Positions 34,101 through 49,100 of a stretch of 64,000 nucleotides of DNA are shown in pieces. The stretch spans positions 1,691,942-1,755,941 of the forward strand of contig NC_133486.1 in assembly GCF_025370935.1 (NCBI RefSeq), read 5' to 3'. This DNA comes from Choristoneura fumiferana (Eukaryota; Arthropoda; Insecta; Lepidoptera; Tortricidae). Within the stretch, counting starts at the first letter, position 1; the number at the start of each line of letters is the position of its first letter. The notes under the pieces were generated by a model. The model was not told the origin of the DNA. It searched no databases and worked only from the letters and a program-made list of their open reading frames with translations. A program made the translations under genes and the position numbers.

Positions 34101-37100
34101 TAGCAGGGATAGCTGGTCTTCTTCTTGTCCTTCTCCGGAGGCAAGTCCTCGGCGCGGCACGGCTTGAACAGCGCGATGATCGGCATGCAGGCTCCCACTT
34201 CACCAACCACCTGTGATCATAAACAGTCAATCATATCAGCCGCAGGGTGTACACTGTTGACCATAGGTCTTCTCATAGATCTCCAGCTGCTTCGATTCGA
34301 AGCGGCCTGCATCTACCGTGTACCGTGCTTGCACCGTCCGCTTCAAGCGAAACTTCTTTCAACGCACGACTAAAATATGGAACCAGCTTCCTGGGAAAGT
34401 GTTTCCGGAGCGGTACAGCTTAGGGATCTTTAAAAAACGAGCCTATCAGTCTCTTAAAGGGCCGGCAACGCACTGTGATACCCCTCGTGTTGGCAGGTGT
34501 CCATGGGCGGCGGTGATTGCTTCCCATCACGTGACCCGCATGCTCGATAAAAAAAGAGGGGGAAAACGAGCATGCGGGGTATCACTACAGATGTGCAAGT
34601 TGCGGAAAGTTTCCAAAAAGTTGGAAAAATTCTGGGAATATTCTGGAAATTTTCACAAGAAATATTGGAAATTAAAATTTAAGAAACTGAAAGTCCATCC
34701 CCATACAAAATTATGAGAAGTTTCGGAAATTTTTCTATATGATAAATTCCGCAATTTTGGAAAGTTTCCTTTGGCACATCAGTAGGTATCACAGGTGCGT
34801 TACCGGCCCTTTGAGAGACTGATAGGGTCGTTTTTTAAAGATCTCTAAGTTGTACCGCTATATATATAAAAAAAACTTGCGGCTTTGACCAGGTCATCCG
34901 TCCATCTCATTAGTGGACGTTCTAAGCTGCACTTGCTGATCCACGCTCCCCGTTCGAGAACTTTTCGGCCCCAACGGCCATCTGTTCTCCGTGCTATATG
35001 CCTGCCTGTTACAACTTCAACGAGCTAACTTGGCTATGTCGGTGACCCTCGTTCTATGCCAAGTATATTCTCATTCCTAGTCACGTGAGGATGCGCTAGC
35101 TGATAAATAATAGTATATTGTGTCTTAAGGGCGGTAAATAAGGAATTACGAACGAGAGTCTATTAGAAGCCCGAAGTCGAAAACTGAGGGCTTTAATGAG
35201 TCGATGTTCGTAATTCTAGTACCGCCCGTGCGACATACAATGTTTTTCATCACATTTGCGAGTAAAATTGTATATTTGTAAAAGAAAAACTAATATTTTT
35301 TTCAAAAATTGCCGATACCGCTAACTGCGCTCTTGGCAGCGCCAGCTTCCCCCCCCCCCCCCCTAATATTAGTATGGATGGTAGCACTAGTCACCTGCAT
35401 CTGTATGGCGTCGTCCAGCTTGAGCCAGTAGGTGGGCTCTATGTTGCAAGGCTCCCAGTAGCCGGTCATGTTGGCGCCGGCGATGGTCCCCTGGTCGTAA
35501 GCGTTGGCGTAATGCTCGAGGCGCATGCGCGTGTCCTTCCATTGGGAGTAGTAGCTCGCTCCGTCTCCGGCCTAGCAAAGGACATATATCATGCATGCTG
35601 GTAGCTGAACGGATGTTGCCCTGAAGATGAGCTCTGGTTGAGTTCGAAACGCGTCGGTGTAGTGTGGCGGTGGAGGAGCTGCATGAATACATTTCGTCAC
35701 TACTAAGAAAAACTCGTACCTTTATGATCATTACGTCAAGGTTCAATTTTGTTGACATATTGATTTTAGATACGAGATTTTTTCAAAGTAGTGACGGTTT
35801 GTTGCATAGACGTAGCTATCACAAGGTCGCGGGTGAGCAAAGTAATTGTTTATAGGTCAATCATACATAGGTAATAGGTAGTGCCACGAGAGTTGAAGTG
35901 AATGAACACGCACAGCGACACGAAGAGCTAATTGCATAAAAGGAGAATGAATGAGTGTGAAACTACCGTGAGACTCACTCATTATACCTAAATATATTGA
36001 CCCGGATAACTCACGTCTTAAATCGAAACATGTCGAGCTAAACTCGATTTAAGCCGTGAGTTATCCGGGTCAATATATTTAATATAATGAATGAGTGATC
36101 AGTGAATGTCAAAATCCCGCTGTCATACAAGAAAATGTTCTCGTGCGCGTGACCTCAACTCTGGTGGCACTGCCTATACGAGGCAACACGGACCACATAA
36201 AGATGTTTGCGCGCTTCCAGCTCTGTATTGACCATGATGCCGCCGTTGATGGGATCGTGCTCCAAGTTCGAAGCCTCTGCTATCTCCACTCGCGCTTTGG
36301 TGCCGACGCACACAAATGCCTGTGAATAGATGGACTAATCAATTTTTCTCAAACATGACATGAAATCTTGACGTTGTGTTACAAATAATAGGCCGAGAAG
36401 TACCGCGCTGCAGGCGCTGCGGCTCAGCTGCGTGCGCGCGGTCACTCTAGCGGCCTGCAAAGAGATTTCATACAACTTTGCAGGCCGCTGGCCGGCAATG
36501 CGACCGTCTTTTGTTTCAACGCGCGCTCTGCGACACGCACGCGGCCCACGCCCAGCACCACCACCCGCAGCCGCCGCCAGCAGCCAGCGCGACACGCGCG
36601 TGCACAACAGGGTGACCAGACTATAGCGTCCCGCCAGCTTCATTTCTTGTTTTTATTTTATTTTATTTCATGTAATGTTTGAGAAAAGCACTATACAAGC
36701 CTCGGCCGGAACCTGGGGTTGCCGGGCTCGCATCCCTATCCTATATCTGCTTGGCCGGCAACCCCCTACTTCCCGGCCTCTACAGTAATGTACTATTTTA
36801 ATGTAGCTGGTTGACAGGTAACGTAACGTCTCCTGAGTTACTTATTAAAAGTATGATTTTACATTTTATGGGGTAAAAATCCACTAAAAGTTAGGAATTG
36901 TGACAGTTTTAAGGCAATTGAAGGTTGCAGGTAGGACTTGTGCAAGGTCCCCGTGTTTGCTGCCATAGCAGCAGTGCTTGCACTGTTGTGTTTGAGAGTA
37001 AGACAGCCGGTGAAATTACTAACAAGGTATGCAGGCCTCTAGGTCTGGCAACCTCTCTTTACCTCTTTTGTGTTGCAGATGTTTATGGGCGGTGGTGATG

Positions 37101-40100
37101 TCTTACCATCAGGAGACCCACTTGCTCGATTGTCATCCAGTCGAATAAAAAAAAACCTCCATAACTCATCTCTTAAGCATGCTTATACTAGTCAGTGATT
37201 TTATACTAACAGCGTTTTTTTTTTAGGAAAGACCATCATTGCTAAGAAGAATGCGCCGCAAGAGTTGGCAGAAAGTAATTTTTCCAAAACAAAAATTCTA
37301 ATACAATCTTATCTTTAAAAATTAATCTACACAACGTGCTCTATCGAAGACGTCTTTCTAGTATTTTCAGTCAATTTTATACTGTAAACATTTAAAGACT
37401 ATTTAGCTTCAACCGTTTGGCTGTTAAACCTGTGTGACACCCGACAGACAGACTGACATTGAGTGACGCCGTTACGTTTTCCACCATTCGGATACGGAAC
37501 CCATATTAATTCAACGTACCAGAAAAATGCTTAAAGATTAAACTTCAGTTTCAAACTCACATAGTCGGTGACGTAAGAATTGCCGTTGTTCAGAGTCAAC
37601 TCCAGTCGTCCGTCCTTCGAGATGAACGCGTCGTGCGGCGTCGCTGTGGTCAATCAGAAAAGGGCAAAATAATAATTCACCATAACCATTTTTATCATTC
37701 GAGGTAATGAATATTCGATGAAATTAAAAAATAGGAAACGATCACTTTTACCACTAATACCCAGTATACCAGTTTCTGCTGCTGCTGCTCCTCGGAAATG
37801 AGGCTCTTATGTCCAAAAGGCGACTTAACTTCATTAAAACTACCCCAGTAACTTTCTGAAATCTTCCGGAAAAATTTGAAAACAACAGGATGTCTTTTCT
37901 TTTCTATCTTAACACGATCCCGTTCTACAGCATAATGAATGAAGAACACCTACTTTTCGGCATCGTCTTGACTCCTTGGCACCTGATCTTCTCCGCCGCC
38001 CACTCCCCGAGATACTCTGGTATGATGTTGGACAGTATACCACCGTCCTTGTACATCATCACTATCTCTATTGGCTCCTTCTCCACGTCCTCTTTTGGCA
38101 TATTGTCTAAAAAAAAATGTTTGTGTTAAACTGAATAAACTGATTAGAATACAATTTGAAAGTACCGTTAACGTTATCACATCAGTATAGTCACCAGGAC
38201 CAATATGTAACACAGCGAAGTGTGCATAAATATCTGACACGTACGACTCTATTATTCTAGGGCCATTAGGATGTCAGATATTTTTGCCTACTCCGTTGTG
38301 GCAGATATTAATGCAGGTGACTGTACCTATAGTTAATAAATATAATTATAAGTCAATCTATGTAGCAGGTTAACATAAAATATTTTTCACTTCTCATGCT
38401 CGTAAAGTTTGTGTTTATGCTGGATCTAGGCGACATAAAATTACTTTTTATGATCTAGTGCATAAAATAAAATCTTTGTCTAAGACCAACTTCAGACCAA
38501 GGTAATCAGGTGTCAACACCCACAAACAAAAAAGTTTGGGTATATTTTTTAAATAATTTTTCAAAAGGAATTATTATAATAATGCATAAAAAATAAAAGG
38601 TACATAGAAAGTGAATAGGTAATTGTTTACCCTGTTGCTATTTAATTTCCTCGCCATCGAAGTGAAAAGCAGTGTGCAAAACTCGAGCATTTAACCCATT
38701 TTCCCCTCGACGTGTCTATCCACCCTCGCCGTACCGGCTCGGGTGGCTATATGAACGCCTCGGGTAAAATAGCTCGTTTTGTGCTCTTGTTGTACAATCT
38801 ACTATTCAATTAAAATACAAAACTTTCATGCTGAAGATTGTGAAACGAGTTTCCGTGGAAATATTTAGATTATCCATTCGGTTACTTTTTGCGATGTGGT
38901 GTAGTTAGAAATTAATGAAAATTCGTCGTTCTGTGTCTCTTAAATAATAAAATCTTATTTTTTTATGTAGCCCGTAATATGTACCCCTGCTGGGCAAAGG
39001 CCAGCTCTCCTTTTCCTCCAACACTCATTCTCTATTCTTATCGATTTTTATTATTGGTATAAGCTGAGCCTAAGTTTAGTAACTGATCTCGTCAGCCGTC
39101 TTACAGTGGAACAGAGGGATAAGAGAAGAATTGACATTTTATACAACTTTGTTAGTTTTGTTACTTACCAAGATATTAAGTGTTTTGATAATTTTGACCA
39201 CAACAATTGCTCATATATTTCAGCTGCTAACTGTATGTATAAAATTAAAATATGCTGACCCCAGGATGTTAGCACCAACTACCCTGTCACGGAAGCCCTC
39301 ATTGCATACGTCCACTTACTCATCTTCGCGAGATACCACGCCAGTTCGCAGCCCAGCACGCCTCCGCCTATGATGGTGACGTGCTTGGCGTCCTTGACCC
39401 GCCGGTATGCCACCTCCAAGTCCCGCACCGTCCGGAGCGTGCACACCCTCTCCCGCACTGGCTTCGGCGCTATGCGGAAGATGTCCAGGTTCTTGGCCTT
39501 GGAACCTGTGAGAACAAGCATTATTGTCTAACACACTTGGAATTAGAATCGTTTTTACAGTACCCGGCCATAAAGATTGCACATCGGTCTTTGGAAAGAG
39601 CCTCGGCTCATTTCGGCTTCGTAGAGCTATCGTCATATAGCACCCACCAAACCGAACAAACGTACCTACCAAATTTCAAGTAAATCCGACCACTAGAAGC
39701 CTAAAAGTGGGTAAAATTTCACTCGCAAGATTTGACGATAACTTGTAAGAACTTAAAGAACAATTTAAGTTTCAAACCACAGAAGACCCGAGACCACATG
39801 CTATCACTTTCTTGCCACATACCCTTAAGTATCGGGTCTTCAATATATCGTCTCATTTCTTTAATATCTATACACACACAACGGCACACTGATATATAGA
39901 GCCACACTGATGTCACCCAAGTATCCCTTTAAAAATGAATGCATGATCTCTAACCTATCGCCAACAGGCACCGCTCATAGTACATCGGCTGTTCGCCGCT
40001 CAAAGTCTTTACGTAGACGACATGGTTTTCGGCGTCGAGCCGCGTGACGCAGTAGCCTGTCGCCGCCGCCACAGCCGGTCCGATCTTTTTACGGTAGAAG

Positions 40101-43100
40101 ACCACCGGGTCCAAATATGATGTGCATGGAGTGTAGAACATTCTGGAAAATAGCTAATTCTATATTAGATTGTTACCCAGGCTAATAAGGCTAGAAACTA
40201 AAGCGCAGATCAGTGAGTTACGAGGGGGGGTGCATATTCAAGTCTAAATTAAAATACCTACGGTTAAAATGCCGATGTTCAAAAAATATCGATAGCCAAT
40301 ATATCTAATGAGTAAATATATCTAAGTTGTAAATGTCAACATATTTGAAAGTCGAAAATTAAAATATCGTGCATGCAATTATTGCTCCTTTCTCTTAATA
40401 GCATTTATTTTACATAATTAACTTTTTGTCGTTGTTGTGGTCACAATTTTAACCTAACCGAACCAAATATTTTTGGTAATTCATGTTCAATAGGTTCGAT
40501 TAGGTTAATATAGCGTCAAGGCGCGGCGCGAAGCGCCTCAACTGAGTGAAATAGGAGCTCTGCGAAGCGGAATTCCGTCGACCGTGTCACGTGATAGTTC
40601 ATACATAGGATATTCGATACTCTGTACTTCCACTCATTATGCTTCGGCTGCGGCAGAGAACGAAATGGGAAACGTGGCCCTGGGGGGATTTAGGAAAAAA
40701 ACGACTTACAACCTTACAATTTGCGGCCTCTTTACGCATTTTAGTTTTCTTTTAAAATTTCTTAAACTAACATTTCTCGTAATTTCTTCTTGTAAATTAT
40801 TCTTATGTGAGATTTGCGAGAAACTTTTTCTTTCGATGTCACTTTTGTACTTAAATAAATATAGTTTCGATATATTGGACGTAGGTTATCTAACCATTCG
40901 ACAATATAAACTTTCGTTATTTCAATTTTCGATATTCAAATATGTAACCGGAGATAAGAGGTGCCTCAGAATGCAGCTTTGGAGACGCAGCTGCAGCTTT
41001 TATACTCTAAAAGACACGTGTTGCTTCACCCCTCTACTAATTGGCGGAACCCCTCAAGATCACGTAAGTAGTTGGAGTTACGTGACTCTTTGAATGAATC
41101 TGTTCTCGAAACGCGAACAAGATTCGTCAAATGAGGCGTTACTAATTATCCAGCGAATCAGGGTAAACAATGCTGCGTGATTTTAGGGTTCCTTAACTAG
41201 GTACGTGTCATAACTCCTATCTATATATATAAAAGAAAGTCGTGTTAGTTACACCACTTATAACTCAAGAACGGCAGAACATATTTGGCTGAAAATTGGT
41301 AGGGAGGTAGCTTAGAGCCAGGAGACGGACATAGGCTACTTTTTATCCCGATATTCCCACGGGATAGGGATAAAATCTCGAAATAACAACCGCTGGGTTT
41401 AGAGTCATGAAATTTGGTATGTAGGTAGTTGGATGTCTGAAATAACACATAGGCAACTTTTTGACACGATATTCCCACGGGATACCTAGGGATAAAATCT
41501 TGAAATAACAACCGCTGGGCTTAGAGCCATGAAATTTAGTGTGTAGGTAGCTAAACCTCTGAAATAACACATAAGCTACTATTTATTCCGATATTCCCAC
41601 GGGATAGGGATAAAATCTCGAAATAATAACCGCTGGGCTTAGAGTCATGAAATTTGGTATGTAGGTAACTGGACATCTGGAATAACACTTAACTGACTTT
41701 TTGACCCGATATTCCCACGGGATAACTAGGGATAAAATCTCGAAATAACAACCACTGGGCTTAGAGCCATGAAATTTGGTATGTAGGTAGCTGGACCTCT
41801 GGAATATCACATAGGCTACTTTTTATTCCGATATTCCCACGGGATAGGGATAAAATCTCGATGTAACAACCGCTGGGCTTAGAGGCATGAAATTTGGTAT
41901 GTAGGTAGCCGGACGTCTGGAATAACACATACGCTACTTTTTATCCCGATATTTCCACGGGATAGTTTTGTAACTAAGGGACCCCATACATCCGTGTATT
42001 ATTGTTATTATTATTTTGTATTTTTTTCTTTAATTGTATACTTACTGTAGTTTTTAAGTATTTTATTTGTACTTATTTTATTTTGAAAAAATGACTTTCT
42101 GCCAAGCTTTTTGCGGCGCATTCTTCTTGGCAATGATGGTCTTTCCGAAAGTGCTGGTATTTAAAAAAATGACGTGTAAAAGTGCCCATTGCGGCCTATT
42201 TACTGAATAAATGATATGAATTTGAATTTGGATAGGGAAAATTTTTGAAATTTTAGCACTGGGTTTAGAGTCTTGAATTTTGTACAGTTATTCACAACAC
42301 AACCTCAATGAAGACCACGATATAAATTTTGGAAATTTCCAGGGGAATTTTGTAAAATCCCGAAAATTTCAATTGCAACTACCAGACCGAATAGTTTACG
42401 CGTGCGAAGCCGCGGGTAAAAGCTAGTAATATATTATTATTGTAATGAACGTACGTAAGTCGCTTCCCATCTTTGACATAGTTCAACTTCTGCAGATCAG
42501 GCGGCTCAGGATTCAGCCACATGTATTTGGACATCGGTGGTCTGGCGTACGGCAAAGAGTCTTCCTTCGATATGAAGAACACCTTTGAACAAAAATAAAG
42601 ATACAGCCGTAACACTAATTTTGGGTTTGAAAATATCTTTGTTCAATTTAGACTATAACAAGCGTTTGTGAATGTCGAAAAAAAAATTACCACCGGTTCG
42701 GAAAAACCTCTGTTGAGAAGAATCCGGCCAGAAACTCAACAAGGTATAATTTTTTTAAACAGATTTACAATATTATTGAATGATATATTACATCACAAGC
42801 ATCGCAAGTTTTGTGTATGTTACGCTCGATCACCGTTGATAAAAGAGTAAGTTATCTTCATTGCATCAATGTCACCATATTAAAAGACTGTCTGCATTCG
42901 CTTGTAGTGCGGTCTAACTCCCTTCTAGAACTTAGAAGCTCTTTTTTCACGCATTTTTGTGACGAAACTTTTGTGTTTGTTATATTCGGTTACCGTGTAA
43001 AAGAGTAATCTTCGTTGCATCAATGTCACCATTAGGAGACTGTCTGAATTCACTCGTTGCGCGGTCTAATCCTTCTAGAACCTGTGGGTCAAGGTTTAGA

Positions 43101-46100
43101 AGCTCTTTTTTCACGCAGTTTTTCGTTATTTATTAAACTGCTTTTTCTATGTGTGTCAATTCTTGTTTAGTGAATTCAATTAGTGCTTCTGTGGCCTGAC
43201 ACTTGACGAAACTTTTGTGTATATTACGTTCGGTCACCGTGTAGTAGAGTAATATTTTTTCATTGCATCAATGTCGCTGTTAGGAGACTGTCCGCACTCG
43301 CACGTAATGCGATCGAATTCTAGAACCTGTGGCTCAAGGTTTAGAAGCTCTTTTTTCACGCGGTTTTTCGTCAATTATCAAACTGCTTTTTCTATGTGTG
43401 TCAATTCTTGTTTTGTAATTTAAATTCGTGCTTCTGTGACCTAATTCTTAACGTAACGTATTTATCTTCTTTGCATCAATGTTGTCACCATTAGGAGACT
43501 GTCTGCACTCGCACATAGTGCGATCAAACCCTTCTAGAACCTGTTGTGGCTCAAGGTTTAGAAGCTCTTTTCTCACGCTATTCGTTATTTTATCCATAAT
43601 TTCAACGTGTGTTAATTCTCATTTTTCAATTTCGATCTCTGCTTGTGCTTCTATGGGCAGATATTCGACGAAACTTGTGTATATTACGTTCGGTCACCGT
43701 TGGTAGAACAGCAGCATTTCCTCGTTGCATCAATGTCACCATTAAGAGACTGTCTGCATTCGCACATAGTGCGGCGCGGCCTAATCTTTCTAGAACGATG
43801 GGTTCAAGGTATGGAATTAATTTTTTCACGCTATTGTGCGTTATTTTATCTACATTTTCAACGTTTGTCAGTTCTTGTTTTTCAAATTCGATCACTAATT
43901 CTATAAGCAGATACTCGACAAAACTTTTGTGTATGTTACGTTCGGTCACCGCTGGTTAAAGAGTAATATCGTCACGTCACTACTTTGAAAAAATCATTAT
44001 CATCATCATGTCAGGCGAAAGACGTCCACTGCTGGACATAGACCTCCCTCAAGGCTCTCCACTCAGACCGGTCTTGTACTTTGAAAAAATATCTAGCTAA
44101 AAAAATTGGCATTGGTCGCCAGCCCCAGCTTTGCTGAGCTCGATAGATCAGCGCTGATTTTCAGACAGGCCGCCAAGGTGGTTGATTGTAGCCCTTGCTT
44201 GAAGATACTACATACATATAGCAAACAAAAGAAAGTTAAAATGACTAAAGTGTGTTGGTAGTTGGCAATGCACAAATTGTGAACCAACACACCAAAGCAG
44301 CAACTGCAGCTGCTGTGTGCATTGTGCCAGCCGTACTTCATACTGTAGGAACCATTCACATGGCACTTATTTCTGGGTTTATCACTGTCTTTCAAATTTA
44401 TATTGCTAATCGCACTGTCAAATATTCTATTGGAAAATGATTTTACTAAGTACTTATCAAAATATCTTTATTTAAAATTATTAAAGTTTTCAAATCCACA
44501 TTGTTATGATGATTGTCCGAATCGGTTCTTCATAGTCTAATTGAAAATATCTCTATGTTTTTTTACAACAGCTACGACTGAAAGGTCTACAACACTAGTA
44601 GGTCGTACATAGATGAGGATAATTAGCCGATGCACCTACCTTGGCCGTCTTGTCGTGCTCCATGATGGACTTGTAGGCGCCCCAGGCCGCGGCCCCGGTG
44701 CCTACTATCAGGTACTGCACGCACGCCGGCAGGTCCAGGAACGAAGGCGGCCGCCGGGTCACTCTCACAGGCTGCCCTGTTGCACAATACGGTATTGACA
44801 ACTCCTAAATTTGCCACATCATATACGATTATATTATCCTATATGATTATTCAGCATGCTTAATAATCATATCGGATATGGCAAATTCAACATGATTAAT
44901 AATCATAAAGGATATGGCAAATTCAACATGATTAATAATCATACAGGATATGGCAAATTCAGCATGATTTATAATAATCCAGGATTTGGCAATTTCAGCA
45001 TGATTAATAATCCGGGTAGGTACTGCCTGTTCGCGACGTAACGTTTGGCAACCGGTTTCATTTCGCAACTTTTCATTTTCAACTATAAAACTGCATATCC
45101 TTATTTATGCCAAAGATGTGAAACACTGCGTCAGATATTAGTCCATTATATTGATCTTTTTCAATTCTCTTTACCTGTTTTCGCTTAATTGACCCTATGG
45201 AAGTAATATGTTCAAATTTCGTTTTTATATTTGTCCTTATAGAGGAGAGCCAACTCTATCAAACACCTGGTACTTTGGTAAGTAGATGCTTTCAGACCAT
45301 AAGTCACTGTTTGCAGCTGGAGACAAACTATAGGTTTGTTTGGATCATCCCGCCACAAGATGTTCTGAAGAGCTGTGTGGTGACTGTTTATGTAAACTTG
45401 TCGAAACATTTTTTCGATATCGCACATTAATGTGTAACGGTAAGTCCTGAATGTGGTAAGTACATCAAACAGCTCACTCTGAACTAAAGGTCCATTCAAC
45501 ATGAGATCATTAAGTGATACATCATTTCGCGTGTTCATGCTCCCATTAAATACTACTCGCAACTTTGTTGTTTTCCTATCTTCGTTTAACACGGCATGAT
45601 GCGCGAGAAAGTAAACGGGGTCATTATAGACATCATAATCAACTATTTCAACTATTTTAGCATGTCCCAGTGATATATAATAATTTATGAATTTCTTATA
45701 CTGTTGAAAGTAGTATGGATGAGATTTAAACTTTTTTTCTAATGCATAAAATCTCTGAAGTGCAGCTGAGAACGAATCCCCAATTTGAATCTCATGTAAT
45801 GGCTCTTTCAGGGGCATATCTACATAAAACCTATTAATGTTCAATCATGTATTTAACACGTAGAATGCTATTAAATAAAATGATGATTCTTGGCATGACA
45901 AATATCGCTAGATGGCGTTAGTATCGTGAGGTGGCTTTGACGTTACAGTCTTTGATTGGCTCATTCAGTTATTTAGCCAATCACGAGTAATTAGATCTCT
46001 TCCCCGAAATCGATAATTCCGCGTAGCAAAATTTCCATTCGTATTTTTCCCCACTCGAATTTATTTTCGTTCGCGTTTTTCCCCATTCTTAAATTTACAC

Positions 46101-49100
46101 CAGACGTATTTAATCCATACATAATTTTTCCATTCGCATATTTTCCCACTATATTTATTTATCAATAGTTTCTTTTCTTGACGGGATTTTTAACCATTCG
46201 CATGTTTTACGACTTTTTTCTCAATAGGCAATCCATTACGCCTTATGCCGACGGAACCCCGCTTCGCGGGGCTCCTATTTCTGAGCGGTTTGCCCTTCGG
46301 GCATCTGAAGATACCTAACTAACCTAACCTACCTCTCCGTTTGTGTGGTTAAATATGCGAATGGAAAAATTATGTATGGATTAAATACGTCTGGTGTAAA
46401 TTTAAGAATGGGGAAAAACGCGAACGAAAATAAATTCGAGTGGGGAAAAATACGAATGGAAAGTTTGCTACGCGGAATTAACGAGTTTGGGGAAACGATC
46501 TAATTACTCAATTTAATAGATGGTGTACATGAATACATGCCATCCTACACCAGTTCAACTTATTAAACCGTGAAATAATATACAATACAATAACAATATT
46601 GCCAGTGTCTAGTAGGTTTTGCCGTTGTACGGTAAAAATTCTAGAAAACGAAATATAAGATGTCATGGTGGATGAACGATGACAGCGCGAATACTATTTC
46701 TGTTTTTATTATTATTATTCTTATCCATGTCACTTCACGTCATGTAATGTCACGAATAAATGTTTTCTTTCTTTCTTTCTTTCAAATATCTTGTTGGAAG
46801 TACGATTTTTTGGTAACGCCAGAGACAAATTTGGTAACGCAGGAGATGCCCAAAGTGTCAGTAAAATAGTTGATTGGCCCAAATGTCAAATTTAACAAAC
46901 GGGCCTCAGGACACTAGCACCAACTAGCTCACAAGAACCCTCATTCGAATTTTGTAGCACAGCTTTTTCTTTTCTGGTTTATCAATGTATTCTAATTACG
47001 GTAAAATATAACAAAATTAGAATATACATTTGGTCTGTGACATTTATTGTAGTCGTAAAACTGCTTTTGTGAATAAAATGAACGTTTATTGACAAATATT
47101 CTGTTGTTTCACTTGTCTCCAAAACATAGCAATTAAGAAACTTAAGAGGCTGTTTTACCACACATTAAATTATATGTGATGGATACGTGTGATGCCGTCT
47201 CTGTTTATTTGGACAAAACAAACAGAGACAGCATCATATTTTCACACATGGAAACAGGCCCTAGAAGTGAGAAATGAGTATAGGATAGGGTGGTTAAACC
47301 GACGCCGTAAAATTATTTTTGACCTATTTTTGCAAGCTTACTCGTAGTTACTTGGACCTGCGTGCAAATTGCATTACATTGCGAGGCCGTAAAGCGAACG
47401 AGTCTGAAGTGGCCAATCGAGCGCCGCGATGTAATACAACTTCATTATTTTTCTGTAGGTCACAGAATATATAATAGTACTAACGTAACGTGTAGGTCTA
47501 AACGATTTTTTAGAATTTATTAAGAGCGTTTATACCTGCTGAGCTGGCAACGTTGCATTTTTGTTAGTTTTTCTCGATTATTCCATAAAAATTGAATGAA
47601 AATTAAAAATGTAGTCTGATAAAACTCTTCTTAATATATAAGGTTAAATGTGTCTACTCCAATAATTATTCGTGTTAGACTCTTAAATTCCTTAAAAACG
47701 AACAAATGTTTATTAGCGGTTTTTAATGAAAATAAAAGTTTATCACGAATAATTATTGGAGTAGGTAGACACATTAACTTATATATTGAGAAGAGTTCTA
47801 TCGACCACATTTTTAATTTCCATTATTTTTTTATGGAATAATCGAGAAAAACTAACAAAAATGCAACGTTGCCAGCTCAGCAGGTATAAACGCTCTTAAC
47901 TGTCAGTGAGCTCACAATAGCGCGCGTAAGTCTCGAGCTTTCAAACAGTAGGTAGTTGCAGCAAAATAAGATCCCAAAAATCGTCGATTTCACAACTGTC
48001 CATGCTCTCCCCTACAATCCTATGCACGCGAGACGCGACGCGCGCAGCTAGCGCTGCTCATACTATTCTTAACCCCCGACACAAAAAGAGGGGTGTTATA
48101 AGTTTGACCGCTATGTCTGTTTGTGGCACCGTAGCTCTTAAAAGGATGGACCGATTTGAATGCTTTTTTTTAAATTGAAATCAGGTTTTCTAGCGATGGT
48201 TCTTAGGCATGTTTTATCAAAATCGGTTCAGCCGTTTTTGAGATATTGAACTTTGAAGTGACAAAGTCGGGAGTTTTCCAACTTTTTGTTTGTTAGGCAG
48301 GCTATTCAATGAGGGCTATCGCGAATGAATTGGCCGCTAGAGGCGCTAGTGTAGCGTGAGGTCTCCGAAATGTCAAATCTCATAGTAGGTATTTGGGTGA
48401 GCTACGCGGGTTTATTTATAATTAGATTTTTTTGTGAATATTTTGCATTACCTGAAATTAATTATGGCAATTATGCGTTACGGGGCAATGAATGTCTGTG
48501 TTTTGAGACAGTTTTGTCTTTTGGAAACTTTTGTCCTCCCTTTTTTTTCGAACAAAACGGGACTAAGCAACACTGTGGTTGCTGGATATTTTTGTGGTAC
48601 GGTTTTAAGGTGTTTTAAATATGATTTTAATCTAAATTTTGTTTTAACACCCGTAATAACAGACTCTGAAAACCACACTTAATAACCTCACGCAACAGCG
48701 CGCCATCTAGTGAGACAAAAAACGATAGCCCTCATTAGCGTCCACCCGCTCCGTGCAAACCGCATTAGCTAGCGTAAGCTCTAAAAACGTCCAGTCCAGG
48801 CCAGAGGCCGTATATTGTCTAACGGTCTAATGTCTGACACTCGCGATCGCAATGAAATGACAGTTTTTGTATGCGAAATCTGTCATTTAATGAGGGCTAT
48901 CGTTTTTTGTCTCACTACATGGCGCACTGTTGCGTGAGGTTTTTAAGTGTGGCTTTCAAAGTCTGTTATTACGGGCATGAAAACAAATTTTAAATTAGAA
49001 TCATATTTAATACACCTTAAAACCGTACCATAAAAATTTCGAGCATGTCACAGTGTTGCATAGTCCCCGTTTTGTTCGGAAAAAAGGGAGAACAAAGGTC

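Noticed and set aside
35351..35364. Poly-C run as a regulatory G-quadruplex
   Set aside because: A single homopolymer of about 14 C without spaced G-tracts; may also be an assembly-length error.
36335..36643. GC-rich ORFs on both strands (Ala/Arg/Pro-rich)
   Set aside because: Low-complexity composition, both strands open, no splice context or known motif.
41245..41810. Three similar minus-strand ORFs (SYLHTKFHGSKPSGCYF)
   Set aside because: They arise from the tandem non-coding units of a Helitron.
42800..43975. CRISPR array
   Set aside because: Unit lengths vary from 154 to 253 bp, there are no short identical repeats with unique spacers, and the genome is eukaryotic.
47650..47841. Short ORF in the foldback loop
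   Set aside because: Sits inside a near-perfect inverted repeat and has no recognisable product.
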